NCBI RefSeq assembly: GCF_001941965.1
Contig: NZ_MKZO01000058.1
Coordinates: forward strand, 1-64,000
Direction of reading: 5' to 3'
DNA length: 64,000 nt
Source: Pseudomonas putida
GTDB taxonomy: Bacteria > Pseudomonadota > Gammaproteobacteria > Pseudomonadales > Pseudomonadaceae
In this document: positions 35,469-44,343 of the stretch, piece after piece
Layout: each line of letters begins with the position of its first letter
Position numbering within the stretch: position 1 is the stretch's first letter
The notes under the pieces: model-generated
Told to the model about the DNA's origin: nothing
The model's input: only the letters and a program-made list of their open reading frames with translations
Database searches by the model: none
Made by a program: the position numbers and the translations under genes

Positions 35469-36707
35469 ATGCGTAAAAAAATCAGAATCGTTGTGGTGGC
35501 AGGCGTCATCGCAGCCGTCGGGGGCATAGCGATTGCCGCCCGCGACGCCAAGGACGAGGGCAAGGCCGCGGCGCCCCCGGCGGGCGCGCCGATGGCGCCG
35601 CAGGTGCCCGTGGCCGAGGTCATCACCCGCACGGTCGCGCCATCGGCCGAGTACACCGGCTTCCTGGCCGCGCCCAAGACCGTCGAGCTGCGCTCGCGGG
35701 TCGGCGGCGCCGTCGATGCTGTGAGCGTCCCCGAGGGCAGCCTGGTGCGCAAGGGACAACTGCTGTTCCAGATCGACCCCCGACCGTTCCAGGTCACGCT
35801 CGACACGGCTGCGGCGCAACTGCAACAGGCCGAGGTGCTGGCCAGTCAGGCCCAGGCCGACTTCGACCGCGCCGAGCGCCTGGTGGCGACCGGCGCTGTC
35901 GCGCGCAAGACCTACGACGATGCCGTCTCCGCGCGCAGTGCGCGCCAGGCCCAGGTGCAAGCGGCCAAGGCCGCCGTCGCTGCGGCGCGGCTGGATCTGT
36001 CCTACGCCCGCGTCACGGCGCCCATCGCCGGGCGCGTTGACCGCGTGCTCGTGACCGAGGGCAACCTGGTCAGCGGCGGTGTCGCCGGCGCGGCCACGCT
36101 GCTGACCACGATCGTGTCCATCGACCCGCTGCACGTGTACTTCGACATCGACGAAGCCACGTACCTCAACGTCGTGAGCCGCTCGCGGCCCGCTGCGGGC
36201 GCCGGCGGCAAGGCCTCGCTGCCCGTGCAGGTCGGGCTGACCACGGACAAGGGTTTCCCGCACAGGGGCGCGCTCGACTTCGTGGGCAACACCATTGACC
36301 GAAGCACCGGCACGATCCGCGCGCGCGCCGTTGTGCCCAACCCGGATGGGCGCATGGCACCCGGCATGTTCGCCCGGGTCAAGCTGTCCACCGGCGCGGC
36401 GCGCGAGGCCGTCCTGATCGACGATCAGGCCGTGGGCACCGACCAAGGGCGCAACTACGTGCTGGTCGTGGGCGAGAACAACCAGGCCCAGTACCGGCCC
36501 ATCGAACTGGGGCCGGTGGTGGACGGGCTGCGCGTCATCAACGGCAGCCTGCAGGCCGGTGAGAAGATCATCATCAAGGGCCTCGTGCGCCCCGGCATGG
36601 CGGTCACGCCGCGCATGGTGCCCATGCAGCCGCCCGCGGCACCGGCCGCCGGCGCGGACCCCGCCAAGGCTGACGGCGCGGCCGGCTCGGCGGAGGCCCG
36701 CAAATGA
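35469..36707 (+). CDS. RND periplasmic adaptor (MexE-like)
   Basis: A 412-residue membrane fusion protein with an N-terminal signal or anchor (about residues 5-24). The lipoyl/hairpin region holds SRVGGAVDAVSVPEGSLVRKGQ (about 77-98), followed by a helical hairpin (about 110-185) and the TAPIAGRVDRVLVTEGNLVS barrel start. It links the RND pump to the outer membrane channel. It overlaps the pump gene by 4 bp. Sequence and order resemble MexE of MexEF-OprN drug efflux rather than metal-type CzcB adaptors. A MerR-type promoter lies upstream. Confidence 0.88.
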   Translation: MRKKIRIVVVAGVIAAVGGIAIAARDAKDEGKAAAPPAGAPMAPQVPVAEVITRTVAPSAEYTGFLAAPKTVELRSRVGGAVDAVSVPEGSLVRKGQLLFQIDPRPFQVTLDTAAAQLQQAEVLASQAQADFDRAERLVATGAVARKTYDDAVSARSARQAQVQAAKAAVAAARLDLSYARVTAPIAGRVDRVLVTEGNLVSGGVAGAATLLTTIVSIDPLHVYFDIDEATYLNVVSRSRPAAGAGGKASLPVQVGLTTDKGFPHRGALDFVGNTIDRSTGTIRARAVVPNPDGRMAPGMFARVKLSTGAAREAVLIDDQAVGTDQGRNYVLVVGENNQAQYRPIELGPVVDGLRVINGSLQAGEKIIIKGLVRPGMAVTPRMVPMQPPAAPAAGADPAKADGAAGSAEARK

Positions 36708-39700
36708 ATTTCCCCCGCTTCTTCATCAACCGGCCCATCTTCGCCATCGTCCTGTCGGTGCTGATGCTGATCGCGGGCGCGATCAGCTACTTCCAGCTGC
36801 CGCTGAGCGAATACCCGCAGGTCACGCCTCCCACGGTGCAGGTCACCGCTAGCTATCCCGGTGCCAACCCGCAAGTGATCGCCGATACCGTGGCATCACC
36901 GCTGGAGCAGGCGATCAACGGCGTAGAAGGCATGATGTACATGCAGTCTCAGATGTCCACCGACGGGAAAATGGTGCTCACCGTCTCCTTCGAGCAGCAT
37001 ATCAACGCCGACATTGCGCAGATCCAGGTGCAAAACCGGGTCTCGCGGGCGTTGCCGCGCCTACCGCCTGAAGTTCAGCGCATCGGTGTTGTCACCGAGA
37101 AAACGTCGCCGGACGTTCTCATGGTGGTGCATTTGCTTTCGCCTGGAGGTCGATATGATCCGCTGTACGTCTCCAACTACGCCACACTTCATGTGAAGGA
37201 TGAGCTGGCTCGTACGCCAGGCGTCGGCGATGTCCTAGTCTGGGGCGCCGGGGAGTATTCGATGCGGGTCTGGCTCGAACCCGCCAAGGTCGCTGCTCGT
37301 GGGCTGATCGCGAGCGACGTGGTTGCCGCCATCCGCGAGCAGAACATACAGGTTGCCGCTGGTTCGGTTGGTCAGCAGCCGGATGCCTCGGCGGCGTTCC
37401 AGGTCACGGTCAACACTCTGGGCCGACTGTCGAGCGAGGAGCAATTCGGCGAGATCGTCGTGAAGACGGGCGCCGACGGCCAGGTAACTCGCCTGCGGGA
37501 TGTCGCCCGCATCTCGATGGGGGCCGATTCCTACTCTTTGCGCAGCCTGCTCAATGGCGAGCCGGCGGTGGGGATACAGATCATCCAGAGCCCGGGCGCG
37601 AACGCGCTGGATGTGTCTAGCGCGGTGCGCGCGGCAATGGACCGACTTCAAGCTAAGTTCCCCGACGGCATTGAGTATAGGATCGCCTACGACCCCACGG
37701 TCTTCGTGCGCGCCTCGCTCCAGTCCGTCGCCGTCACGCTGCTGGAGGCCATCTTCCTGGTGGTGATCGTGGTGGTGCTGTTCCTGCAATCCTGGCGCGC
37801 GTCGATCATCCCGCTGATCGCCGTGCCGGTCTCGCTGGTCGGCACGTTCGCGGTGATGCACATGTTCGGTTTCTCGCTGAACACACTGTCGCTGTTCGGA
37901 CTGGTGCTGTCCATCGGCATCGTGGTGGATGACGCCATCGTGGTGGTGGAGAACGTGGAGCGCCACATAGCGCTGGGCGAATCACCCAAGGACGCGGCGC
38001 GCAAGGCGATGGATGAAGTGACTGGCCCGATCCTGGCCATCACCTCGGTGCTGGCAGCGGTCTTCATCCCCTCGGCGTTCCTGTCGGGGCTGCAGGGCGA
38101 GTTCTATCGCCAGTTCGCGCTAACCATCGCGTTCTCGACCATCCTGTCGGCGATCAACTCGCTTACGCTGTCGCCAGCGCTGGCCGCCATCCTGCTCAAG
38201 CCGCACCACGGCGCGGCCAAGCCCGATCGCGTCACGCGCATCATCGACGGCGTGTTCGGCGGCTTCTTCCGCCGCTTCAACCGCTTCTTCGACCGCGCCT
38301 CGAATTCCTACGTCGGGGGCGTGCGCCGCGCGGTGCGCGGCAGCGCCATCGTGCTGCTGCTCTACGTCGGCTTCCTGGGCCTGACCTGGCTGGGCTTCCA
38401 CAAGGTGCCTGCGGGCTTCGTGCCCGCCCAGGACAAGTACTACCTCGTGGGCATCGCCCAGCTTCCGACCGGCGCCTCGCTGGATCGCACCGAGGCGGTC
38501 GTCAAGGAGATGACCAAGATCGCACTGGCTGAGCCGGGCGTCGAGAGCGTGGTGGCCTTCCCGGGCCTGTCGGTCAATGGACCGGTGAACCAGCCGAACA
38601 CCGCGCTGATGTTCGCCATGCTCAAGCCCTTCGATGAGCGCAAGGACCCGTCGCTGTCGGCCTTCGCCATCCAGGGCAAGCTCATGGGCAAGTTCAGCCA
38701 GATCCCGGACGGCTTCGTCGGCATCTTCCCGCCGCCGCCGGTGCCGGGCCTGGGTTCTATGGGCGGCTTTAAGCTGCAGATCGAGGACCGGGCGGGCCTG
38801 GGTCCCGAGGCGCTTGCACAAGCACAGGGCCAGATCATGGGCAAGGCCATGCAGGCGCCCGAGCTGGCGAACATGCTCGCCAGCTTCCAGACCAATGCGC
38901 CGCAGTTGCAGGTGGACATCGACCGGGTGAAGGCCAAGTCGCAGGGCGTGTCGCTGACCGAGGTGTTCGACACCCTGCAGGTCAACCTTGGCTCGCTCTA
39001 CGTCAACGACTTCAACCGCTTCGGTCGCACCTACCGGGTAATGGCCCAAGCCGATGCGCAGTTCCGCATGCAGGCTGAGGACATAGGCATGCTCAAGGTG
39101 CGCAATGCAGCGGGCGACATGATCCCGCTGAGCGCGTTCGCGACCATCGAGCGCAGTTCCGGCCCCGACCGGGTGATGCATTACAACGGCTTCCCCTCGG
39201 CGGACATCAGCGGCGGGCCAGCGCCGGGCTACTCATCCGGCCAGGCCACCGCCGCGATTGAGAAGATCGTGAGCGAATCGCTGCCTGACGGTATGACCTA
39301 CGAATGGACGGACCTGACTTTCCAGGAAAACCGAGTTGGCAATACTGCTATCTATATCTTCGCGCTGGCGGTGCTGCTCGCCTTCCTGTTCCTGGCGGCC
39401 CAGTACAACAGTTGGTCGCTGCCGTTCGCTGTGCTGCTGATTGCACCCATGGCGCTGCTCTCGGCGATCGCCGGCGTCTGGCTCTCTGGGGGGGACAACA
39501 ACATCTTCACGCAGATCGGTTTCGTGGTGCTGATCGGCCTGGCCGCCAAGAACGCGATCCTGATCGTGGAGTTCGCCCGCGCGAAGGAAAGCGAAGGGGC
39601 CGATCCGCTGGCAGCCGTGCTCGAAGCCGCGCGCTTGCGGCTGCGCCCGATCCTGATGACGTCGTTCGCCTTCATCGCTGGCGTGGTGCCGCTGGTGCTG

Positions 39701-39880
39701 GCCAGCGGTGCGGGCGCCGAGATGCGCCACGCCATGGGCATCGCGGTGTTCGCCGGCATGCTGGGCGTGACGGTATTCGGCCTGGTGCTGACGCCGGTGT
39801 TCTACGTCGTGGTGCGCAAGCTGGCGCTGCGCCGCGAAGCGCGCCATGCCCGTGTCGGCATGACCGACCAGCACGCATGA
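36704..39880 (+). CDS. RND efflux pump, HAE1 type (MexF-like)
   Basis: A 1058-residue inner-membrane multidrug/proton antiporter. It opens MNFPRFFINRPIFAIVLSV, as in MexF, and helix 4 has GIVVDDAIVVVENVE with the proton-relay Asp pair. Twelve membrane helices and two large periplasmic loops (about 40-330 and 560-870) are as in the HAE1 family. The substrate is probably organic compounds such as drugs or solvents. About 36.83-37.70 kb has different codon use (more A/T at third positions) from the flanking parts of the gene, which suggests a mosaic origin. The start overlaps the adaptor gene. Confidence 0.9.
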   Translation: MNFPRFFINRPIFAIVLSVLMLIAGAISYFQLPLSEYPQVTPPTVQVTASYPGANPQVIADTVASPLEQAINGVEGMMYMQSQMSTDGKMVLTVSFEQHINADIAQIQVQNRVSRALPRLPPEVQRIGVVTEKTSPDVLMVVHLLSPGGRYDPLYVSNYATLHVKDELARTPGVGDVLVWGAGEYSMRVWLEPAKVAARGLIASDVVAAIREQNIQVAAGSVGQQPDASAAFQVTVNTLGRLSSEEQFGEIVVKTGADGQVTRLRDVARISMGADSYSLRSLLNGEPAVGIQIIQSPGANALDVSSAVRAAMDRLQAKFPDGIEYRIAYDPTVFVRASLQSVAVTLLEAIFLVVIVVVLFLQSWRASIIPLIAVPVSLVGTFAVMHMFGFSLNTLSLFGLVLSIGIVVDDAIVVVENVERHIALGESPKDAARKAMDEVTGPILAITSVLAAVFIPSAFLSGLQGEFYRQFALTIAFSTILSAINSLTLSPALAAILLKPHHGAAKPDRVTRIIDGVFGGFFRRFNRFFDRASNSYVGGVRRAVRGSAIVLLLYVGFLGLTWLGFHKVPAGFVPAQDKYYLVGIAQLPTGASLDRTEAVVKEMTKIALAEPGVESVVAFPGLSVNGPVNQPNTALMFAMLKPFDERKDPSLSAFAIQGKLMGKFSQIPDGFVGIFPPPPVPGLGSMGGFKLQIEDRAGLGPEALAQAQGQIMGKAMQAPELANMLASFQTNAPQLQVDIDRVKAKSQGVSLTEVFDTLQVNLGSLYVNDFNRFGRTYRVMAQADAQFRMQAEDIGMLKVRNAAGDMIPLSAFATIERSSGPDRVMHYNGFPSADISGGPAPGYSSGQATAAIEKIVSESLPDGMTYEWTDLTFQENRVGNTAIYIFALAVLLAFLFLAAQYNSWSLPFAVLLIAPMALLSAIAGVWLSGGDNNIFTQIGFVVLIGLAAKNAILIVEFARAKESEGADPLAAVLEAARLRLRPILMTSFAFIAGVVPLVLASGAGAEMRHAMGIAVFAGMLGVTVFGLVLTPVFYVVVRKLALRREARHARVGMTDQHA

Positions 39881-39900
39881 CGGCCAGGAGGACATACGAC

Positions 39901-41406
39901 ATGAAAACATCTTTCGCATTCACACGACCCGCCAGGACGCTGGCGCCGCTCGCCCTCGCGGCGGCGTTGACTGGCTGCTCCATGGCACCGAAGTATGACC
40001 GGCCCGCAGCGCCGATCGACACGGCTTATCCCTTGGGCGCGGCCTATGTGGAACCGGCGGCCGCGACGCCCGACGACGCGATCACGGCCGAGATCGGCTG
40101 GCGGGACTTCTTCCGCGACCCGCTGCTGCAGCAGTTGATCGGCATTTCACTGGAGAACAACCGCGACATGCGCAAGGCCGCGCTCAACGTGGAGGCGGCT
40201 CAGGCGCTGTACCGTATCCAGCGTGCCGAGATGCTGCCGAACCTGGGCGTTTCCGCCCGCGGCGCGTCAGAGCGCGTACCGGCCGACCTCAGCACCACGG
40301 GGCAAAGCGACGTGCTCCGGCGCTACGACGTGGCCGGGGTGACGGCCGCCTGGGAACTGGACCTGTGGGGCCGCATCCGCAGCCTCAGCGACCGGGCGCT
40401 GGCGTCCTACCTGGCCCTCGACGAGACCCGCATCGCCACGCAGATGAGCCTGGTGTCCGAGGTGGCCAGCGCCTACCTCACGCTGCGTGCCGACCAGGAA
40501 CTGCTGCGCCTGACGAGCGACACCCTCGCCACGCAGAAGCGCTCCTACGGGCTGACCACCCAACTGGTGGAAGCGGGCAACTCCACGCAGCTCGACCTGC
40601 GCCGCGCAGAGATCGCGTTGCGCACCGCCGAGGCCAACCATGCCGCCTACACACGGCAGGCGGCCAAGGACCGCAACGCGCTGGTGCTGCTGTTGGGCCA
40701 GCCGCTGACGCCGGAGCTGTCCCGGCAGCTTGACGAGGCCATGGCGCTGCCGGACGACATCGTGCCGACCGGCCTGCCGAGCGGCCTGCCGTCCGAACTG
40801 CTCGCGCGCCGGCCGGACATCCGCGCCGCCGAGCAGATGCTGATCGGCGCCAACGCCAACATCGGCGCGGCGCGGGCCGCGTTCTTCCCGACGATCAGCC
40901 TTACGGGCTCGGCGGGCACGGCCAGCGCTTCGCTGGACGGCCTGTTCGATTCGGGCTCGCGGGCCTGGAGCTTCCTGCCGCAGATCACGCTGCCCATCTT
41001 CCGCGGCGGCGCGCTGCGCGCCAACCTGGACGTGGCGCACGTACAGAAGCGCATCGAGATCGCCAACTACGAGAAGTCCATCCAGGCGGCCTTCGCCGAG
41101 GTGGCCGACGGCCTGGCGGGCAAGCGCACGCTCGATGAGCAGATCCGCGCGGAGCAGCTCCTGGTGGCGGCCAGCCAGAAGGCCTACGAGCTGGCCGAGC
41201 AGCGCTTCCAGGAGGGCGTGGACGACAACCTCACTGTACTCGACGCGCAGCGCACGCATTACGGCACGCAGCAGACCCTGGTGCGCACGCGCCTGACGCG
41301 GCTGAACAACCTCATCCATCTGTACAAGGCGCTGGGCGGCGGCTGGACTGAGCACACGGTGCAATCGGGCGCCACGGCGCAGCAGTCCGCCCGGTCGCCG
41401 GGATGA
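39901..41406 (+). CDS. RND outer membrane factor, lipoprotein (OprN/NodT-like)
   Basis: A 501-residue TolC-family channel protein. The signal peptide ends in lipobox LTGC (C26). Two repeated halves each hold helical barrel segments; RRPDIRAAEQMLIGANANIGAARAAFFPTISL (at about residue 302-333) is the characteristic motif. The start at 39901, 20 bp after the pump stop, gives the signal peptide; the open frame continues upstream inside the pump gene but is not homologous there. Completes the tripartite efflux system. Confidence 0.9.
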   Translation: MKTSFAFTRPARTLAPLALAAALTGCSMAPKYDRPAAPIDTAYPLGAAYVEPAAATPDDAITAEIGWRDFFRDPLLQQLIGISLENNRDMRKAALNVEAAQALYRIQRAEMLPNLGVSARGASERVPADLSTTGQSDVLRRYDVAGVTAAWELDLWGRIRSLSDRALASYLALDETRIATQMSLVSEVASAYLTLRADQELLRLTSDTLATQKRSYGLTTQLVEAGNSTQLDLRRAEIALRTAEANHAAYTRQAAKDRNALVLLLGQPLTPELSRQLDEAMALPDDIVPTGLPSGLPSELLARRPDIRAAEQMLIGANANIGAARAAFFPTISLTGSAGTASASLDGLFDSGSRAWSFLPQITLPIFRGGALRANLDVAHVQKRIEIANYEKSIQAAFAEVADGLAGKRTLDEQIRAEQLLVAASQKAYELAEQRFQEGVDDNLTVLDAQRTHYGTQQTLVRTRLTRLNNLIHLYKALGGGWTEHTVQSGATAQQSARSPG

Positions 41407-41456
41407 GGGCCGGCGCGCAGCGGTGGCGTCCCCCATCGCTGCGCGCGGAGAGCTGG

Positions 41457-41849
41457 ATGAGGATTGGTGAACTCGCGCGCTTGACCGGCACGCCCCCTGA
41501 GAACATCAGGTTCTACGAACGGGAGGGCCTGCTGCCCGCTCCCGAGCGGTCCCGCAACAACTACCGGCGCTATGGCCCGGCCCATGTCGAGCGGCTTTAC
41601 CTGATTCGCAACTACCGCGCGTCGGGCATCGGCCTGGATGACATGCGCAACTTGCTGGGCTGGACGCATCGCGAGTCCCCGGAACCCGAGCTGCTGACGC
41701 AGGCTGTCCGGGACCATCTCGCCTATGTCGAGGAACGCATGGCGCAACTGACCCGGGTGAAAGAGCACCTGCTCGCATTGGAACGGCAGGCTGTTCCTTC
41801 TGCCGCTCGGGAGATTTGCGAGGAGCGACCAGGTTGCGGCGGTTCATGA
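41457..41849 (+). CDS. MerR-family regulator at the end of the RND operon (CadR/PbrR-like)
   Basis: A 130-residue MerR activator with the HTH MRIGELARLTGTPPENIRFYEREGLLPAP (residues 1-29) and the wing RSRNNYRRYGP. The C-terminal EICEERPGC holds two cysteines that could bind a metal, but the usual Cys near residue 78 and the full C-terminal loop of CadR/PbrR are not present, so the ligand is uncertain. ATG 41457 follows GCGGAG. It lies 50 bp after the outer membrane factor and may activate the 19-bp-spacer promoter at 35372. Confidence 0.75.
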   Translation: MRIGELARLTGTPPENIRFYEREGLLPAPERSRNNYRRYGPAHVERLYLIRNYRASGIGLDDMRNLLGWTHRESPEPELLTQAVRDHLAYVEERMAQLTRVKEHLLALERQAVPSAAREICEERPGCGGS

Positions 41850-41880
41850 GCATCGCATGGCCGAATCATGGTCGGATAAC

Positions 41881-41894
41881 TGAACATATATTCA
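41881..41894. promoter_or_regulatory. ArsR/SmtB-type operator upstream of the MFS gene
   Basis: TGAACATATATTCA has the TGAA-N6-TTCA pattern, 46 bp before the MFS start and 31 bp after the MerR stop. It matches the site at 33464-33477, so one of the ArsR repressors may control this MFS gene as well. Confidence 0.55.
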
Positions 41895-41940
41895 TGCGTG
41901 TAATATTTCCGGCCAGACAAACGAACAAGAAAGACCGCCC

Positions 41941-43137
41941 ATGACCGACCAGAGCATCACGCGCCGAAACATCGGCGTTCTCACCGCCGCGCAGGCGCTC
42001 GGTGGCGCCAGCGCGCCCATCGTGATGTCGCTGGGCGGGCTGGTCGGCCAGCAGCTTGCCAAGGACTCGGCCTGGATCACCTTGCCCGTGAGCCTGTTCG
42101 GCCTGGGTCTTGCCATCGGCACCTTGCCTGCGGCGTTCATCATGCGGCGCCATGGCCGCCGCAACGGATACGTGGTCGGGGTCGGCTTCGGCGTGGCCTC
42201 GGGCCTGATCGCCGCGCTGGGCATCATGCTGGCCTCGTTCTGGATCTTCTGCGCCGGCACCTTCCTGGCGGGCTTCTACGGCGCGTATGTGCAGAGCTAC
42301 CGCTTCGCAGCCGCCGACACCGCCGAGGACGCGCTCAAGGCCAAGGCGATTTCCTGGGTGATGGTGGGGGGTCTCGCGGGTGCCATCATCGGGCCGCAGT
42401 TGGTGATCTTCACGCGCGACGCGGTAGCGGGCACGCCCTACGTCGGCAGCTTCCTCAGCCAGGCGCTGCTGCCGCTGATCGCCCTGCCGATCTTGCTGAT
42501 GCTGCGCACGCCGCGCCAGACCCCGGCCGAAGCCGCCGCCGACAGCGGCCGCACGGTGCTGCAGCTCCTGGCGATGCCGCGCTACGCGCTGGCCGTGGCC
42601 GCGGGCGTGGTGTCCTATGGGGTGATGGCGTTCGTGATGACCGCCGCGCCGGTGGCGATGGTCAACCACGGGCATTCGGTGGACAACGCCGCCCTGGGCA
42701 TCCAGTGGCACCTGCTGGCGATGTTCGGGCCGAGCTTCTTCACTGGGCGGCTGATGGTGCGCTACGGCAAGGAGCGCGTGACCGCCGTGGGCATGGTGCT
42801 GCTCGCCGCCTCCGGGGTGGTGGCCCTGGGCGGGCTCGGCCTGTCCCACTTCTGGGGCTCGCTGGCGCTGCTGGGCATCGGCTGGAACTTCAGCTTCATC
42901 GGCGCGACGGCGGTGGTCACCGATTGCCACACCCCGGCCGAGCGCAGCAAGGCGCAGGGCATGAACGATTTCTTCGTCTTCGCCGCCACGGCGGCCGTGT
43001 CGTTCCTCGCGGGATCGATCCTGCACAGCTCGGGCTGGCAGGCGGTCAACTGGATGATCTTCCCGGCCCTGGCGCTGATCTTGGTGCCGCTGCTGTGGCA
43101 GACCGCGCGAAAGCCGGTGCGGCTAGGTCCGGGCTGA
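41941..43137 (+). CDS. MFS transporter, possible metal or drug exporter
   Basis: A 398-residue inner-membrane protein with 12 membrane segments. RHGRRNGYVVG near residue 70 is the loop 2-3 motif, and WVMVGGLAGAIIGPQLVI lies near 140. It resembles MFS exporters found in arsenic, chromate or nickel clusters but lacks a diagnostic motif, so the substrate is not assigned. The ArsR-type palindrome at 41881-41894 is just upstream, and ArsR repressors are encoded nearby. The first Met (41941) follows a short spacer after GAAAGACC. Confidence 0.75.
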   Translation: MTDQSITRRNIGVLTAAQALGGASAPIVMSLGGLVGQQLAKDSAWITLPVSLFGLGLAIGTLPAAFIMRRHGRRNGYVVGVGFGVASGLIAALGIMLASFWIFCAGTFLAGFYGAYVQSYRFAAADTAEDALKAKAISWVMVGGLAGAIIGPQLVIFTRDAVAGTPYVGSFLSQALLPLIALPILLMLRTPRQTPAEAAADSGRTVLQLLAMPRYALAVAAGVVSYGVMAFVMTAAPVAMVNHGHSVDNAALGIQWHLLAMFGPSFFTGRLMVRYGKERVTAVGMVLLAASGVVALGGLGLSHFWGSLALLGIGWNFSFIGATAVVTDCHTPAERSKAQGMNDFFVFAATAAVSFLAGSILHSSGWQAVNWMIFPALALILVPLLWQTARKPVRLGPG

Positions 43138-43361
43138 TCGGGCCGATGCGGGAGGTGTTCCATCTAGCGGTCGCCTCAGGCGCTACATCACCTGCTTCCA
43201 CCGCTGCAGCTTCGACAGCGCGTTGTCGTAGGCGGCGGAAGTGAAGGACTGGATCTTGCGCCGAGGGTCTTCATCGGCATCAACGGCGAAATGAGGGGCT
43301 TGACCTTCCAACAATGGGAAGCCCTACAGTGACTCCATCAATCTCATTCAAGGAGTTTTTC
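43138..43361. other. Intergenic region with a possible gene remnant and a CueR-type promoter
   Basis: The minus strand from about 43290 to 43180 can encode a short C-terminal-like stretch ([20 protein letters not shown]) ending in a stop, with no start, which may be the tail of a lost gene. I do not recognise its family. A CueR-type promoter at 43300-43330 reads toward the DUF305 gene. Confidence 0.3.
43300..43330 (+). promoter_or_regulatory. CueR-type promoter of the DUF305 gene
   Basis: -35 TTGACC (43300-43305) and -10 TACAGT (43325-43330) are 19 bp apart; the spacer TTCCAACAATGGGAAGCCC holds a TTCC/GGAA dyad. It matches the copA and metallochaperone promoters, so copper-induced expression is likely. 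Confidence 0.75.
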
Positions 43362-44009
43362 ATGAGAGTCAACAAGTTCAGCCTGTTGTTCATTGCGGGC
43401 GCCGTCGTGGTCGCCATCGGCCTGATGGCCGTTCAGAAGAAGGTGGTCCCGTCGGGTGAAGTGATGCAGGCCAATGCGAGCGGAGATCACCAAGGGCACG
43501 CGATGCCCTCCAGCGCCTCGGCCAATGACAGCCCTTCCACGACCGCGTATCGCGCCGTGAACGACCAGATGCACGCGGGGATGGGAGCGCAGTTCACTGG
43601 CAACGCCGACGTCGATTTCATGCGCGGCATGATCCCGCACCACCAGGGCGCGATCGACATGGCCAAGGTGGCGTTGCAGTACGGCAAGGACCCGGAGGTC
43701 CGCAAGTTGGCTGAGGAGGTTATCTCTGCGCAGGAAGGCGAGATCGCCATGATGAATAAGTGGCTTGGAGAACGCGGCCAACAGGCGGCGACCGGCAGCT
43801 CGGGCGACGCCTCGACGACCGCCTACCGTGCCGGCAATGACCGCATGCACGCCGACATGATGATTGACTTCAGCGGCGATGCCGATGTGGACTTTATGCG
43901 CGGCATGATCCCGCATCACCAGGGCGCGATCGACATGGCCAAGGTGGCGTTGCAGTACGGCAAGGACCCGGAGGTCCGCGAGTTGGCTCAGGAGGTTATC
44001 TCTGCGTAG
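43362..44009 (+). CDS. DUF305 (CopM-like) protein with two tandem repeats and an early amber stop
   Basis: A 215-residue exported protein with an N-terminal hydrophobic signal (residues 5-23). Two DUF305 units follow, each with [16 protein letters not shown] (His pair). The second unit is a near-identical copy of the first at DNA level (about 43618-43750 and 43892-44024). The frame ends at TAG 44007-44009, at the position of a CAG in the first unit (GCGCAGGAAGG versus GCGTAGGAAGG). Without it the protein would run to TGA 44058-44060 with EGEIAMMKSWLAARGK. DUF305 proteins such as CopM bind copper outside the cytoplasm. AAGGAG at 43350-43355 sets the start. Confidence 0.85.
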   Translation: MRVNKFSLLFIAGAVVVAIGLMAVQKKVVPSGEVMQANASGDHQGHAMPSSASANDSPSTTAYRAVNDQMHAGMGAQFTGNADVDFMRGMIPHHQGAIDMAKVALQYGKDPEVRKLAEEVISAQEGEIAMMNKWLGERGQQAATGSSGDASTTAYRAGNDRMHADMMIDFSGDADVDFMRGMIPHHQGAIDMAKVALQYGKDPEVRELAQEVISA

Positions 44010-44070
44010 GAAGGAGAGATCGCCATGATGAAGAGCTGGCTTGCCGCTCGGGGAAAGTGAAGGCACGACC

Positions 44071-44337
44071 ATGAACCAAGCCAGCACCCCGCGCATCATC
44101 ATCTATAGCACTCCAGCCTGCCCGGACTGTCGGGTGCTGAAGGAGTGGCTGTCCCAGCAGAGCATCGTGTTTGAAGAACGCGACCTGACCGACCCGAAGA
44201 TTTCTGCGGAAGCCAAGTCACGAACCGGCGTGCGCGTGGCTCCGATCACGCTCATCGGTAATGAGGTCTTCTATGGCACCTTTGCGAGCCAGAAGCCGGG
44301 GCTGATGAAGGCGCTCGGCCGTTCGACAAGTAGATGA
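44071..44337 (+). CDS. Glutaredoxin-like protein
   Basis: An 88-residue thioredoxin-fold protein with CPDC at C17-C20, TPITL-like cis-Pro region (VRVAPITL, about 55-62) and the following glycine-rich segment. It reduces disulfides or glutathionylated proteins in the cytoplasm. It lies 61 bp after the DUF305 stop (10 bp after the restored stop at 44060) on the same strand, so it is probably co-transcribed from the CueR-type promoter. It is convergent with the relaxase gene. Confidence 0.82.
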   Translation: MNQASTPRIIIYSTPACPDCRVLKEWLSQQSIVFEERDLTDPKISAEAKSRTGVRVAPITLIGNEVFYGTFASQKPGLMKALGRSTSR

Positions 44338-44343
44338 AGGGTC

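Noticed and set aside
39304-39900. N-terminal extension of the outer membrane factor frame
   Set aside because: It overlaps the pump gene in another frame, while ATG 39901 gives a proper lipoprotein signal.
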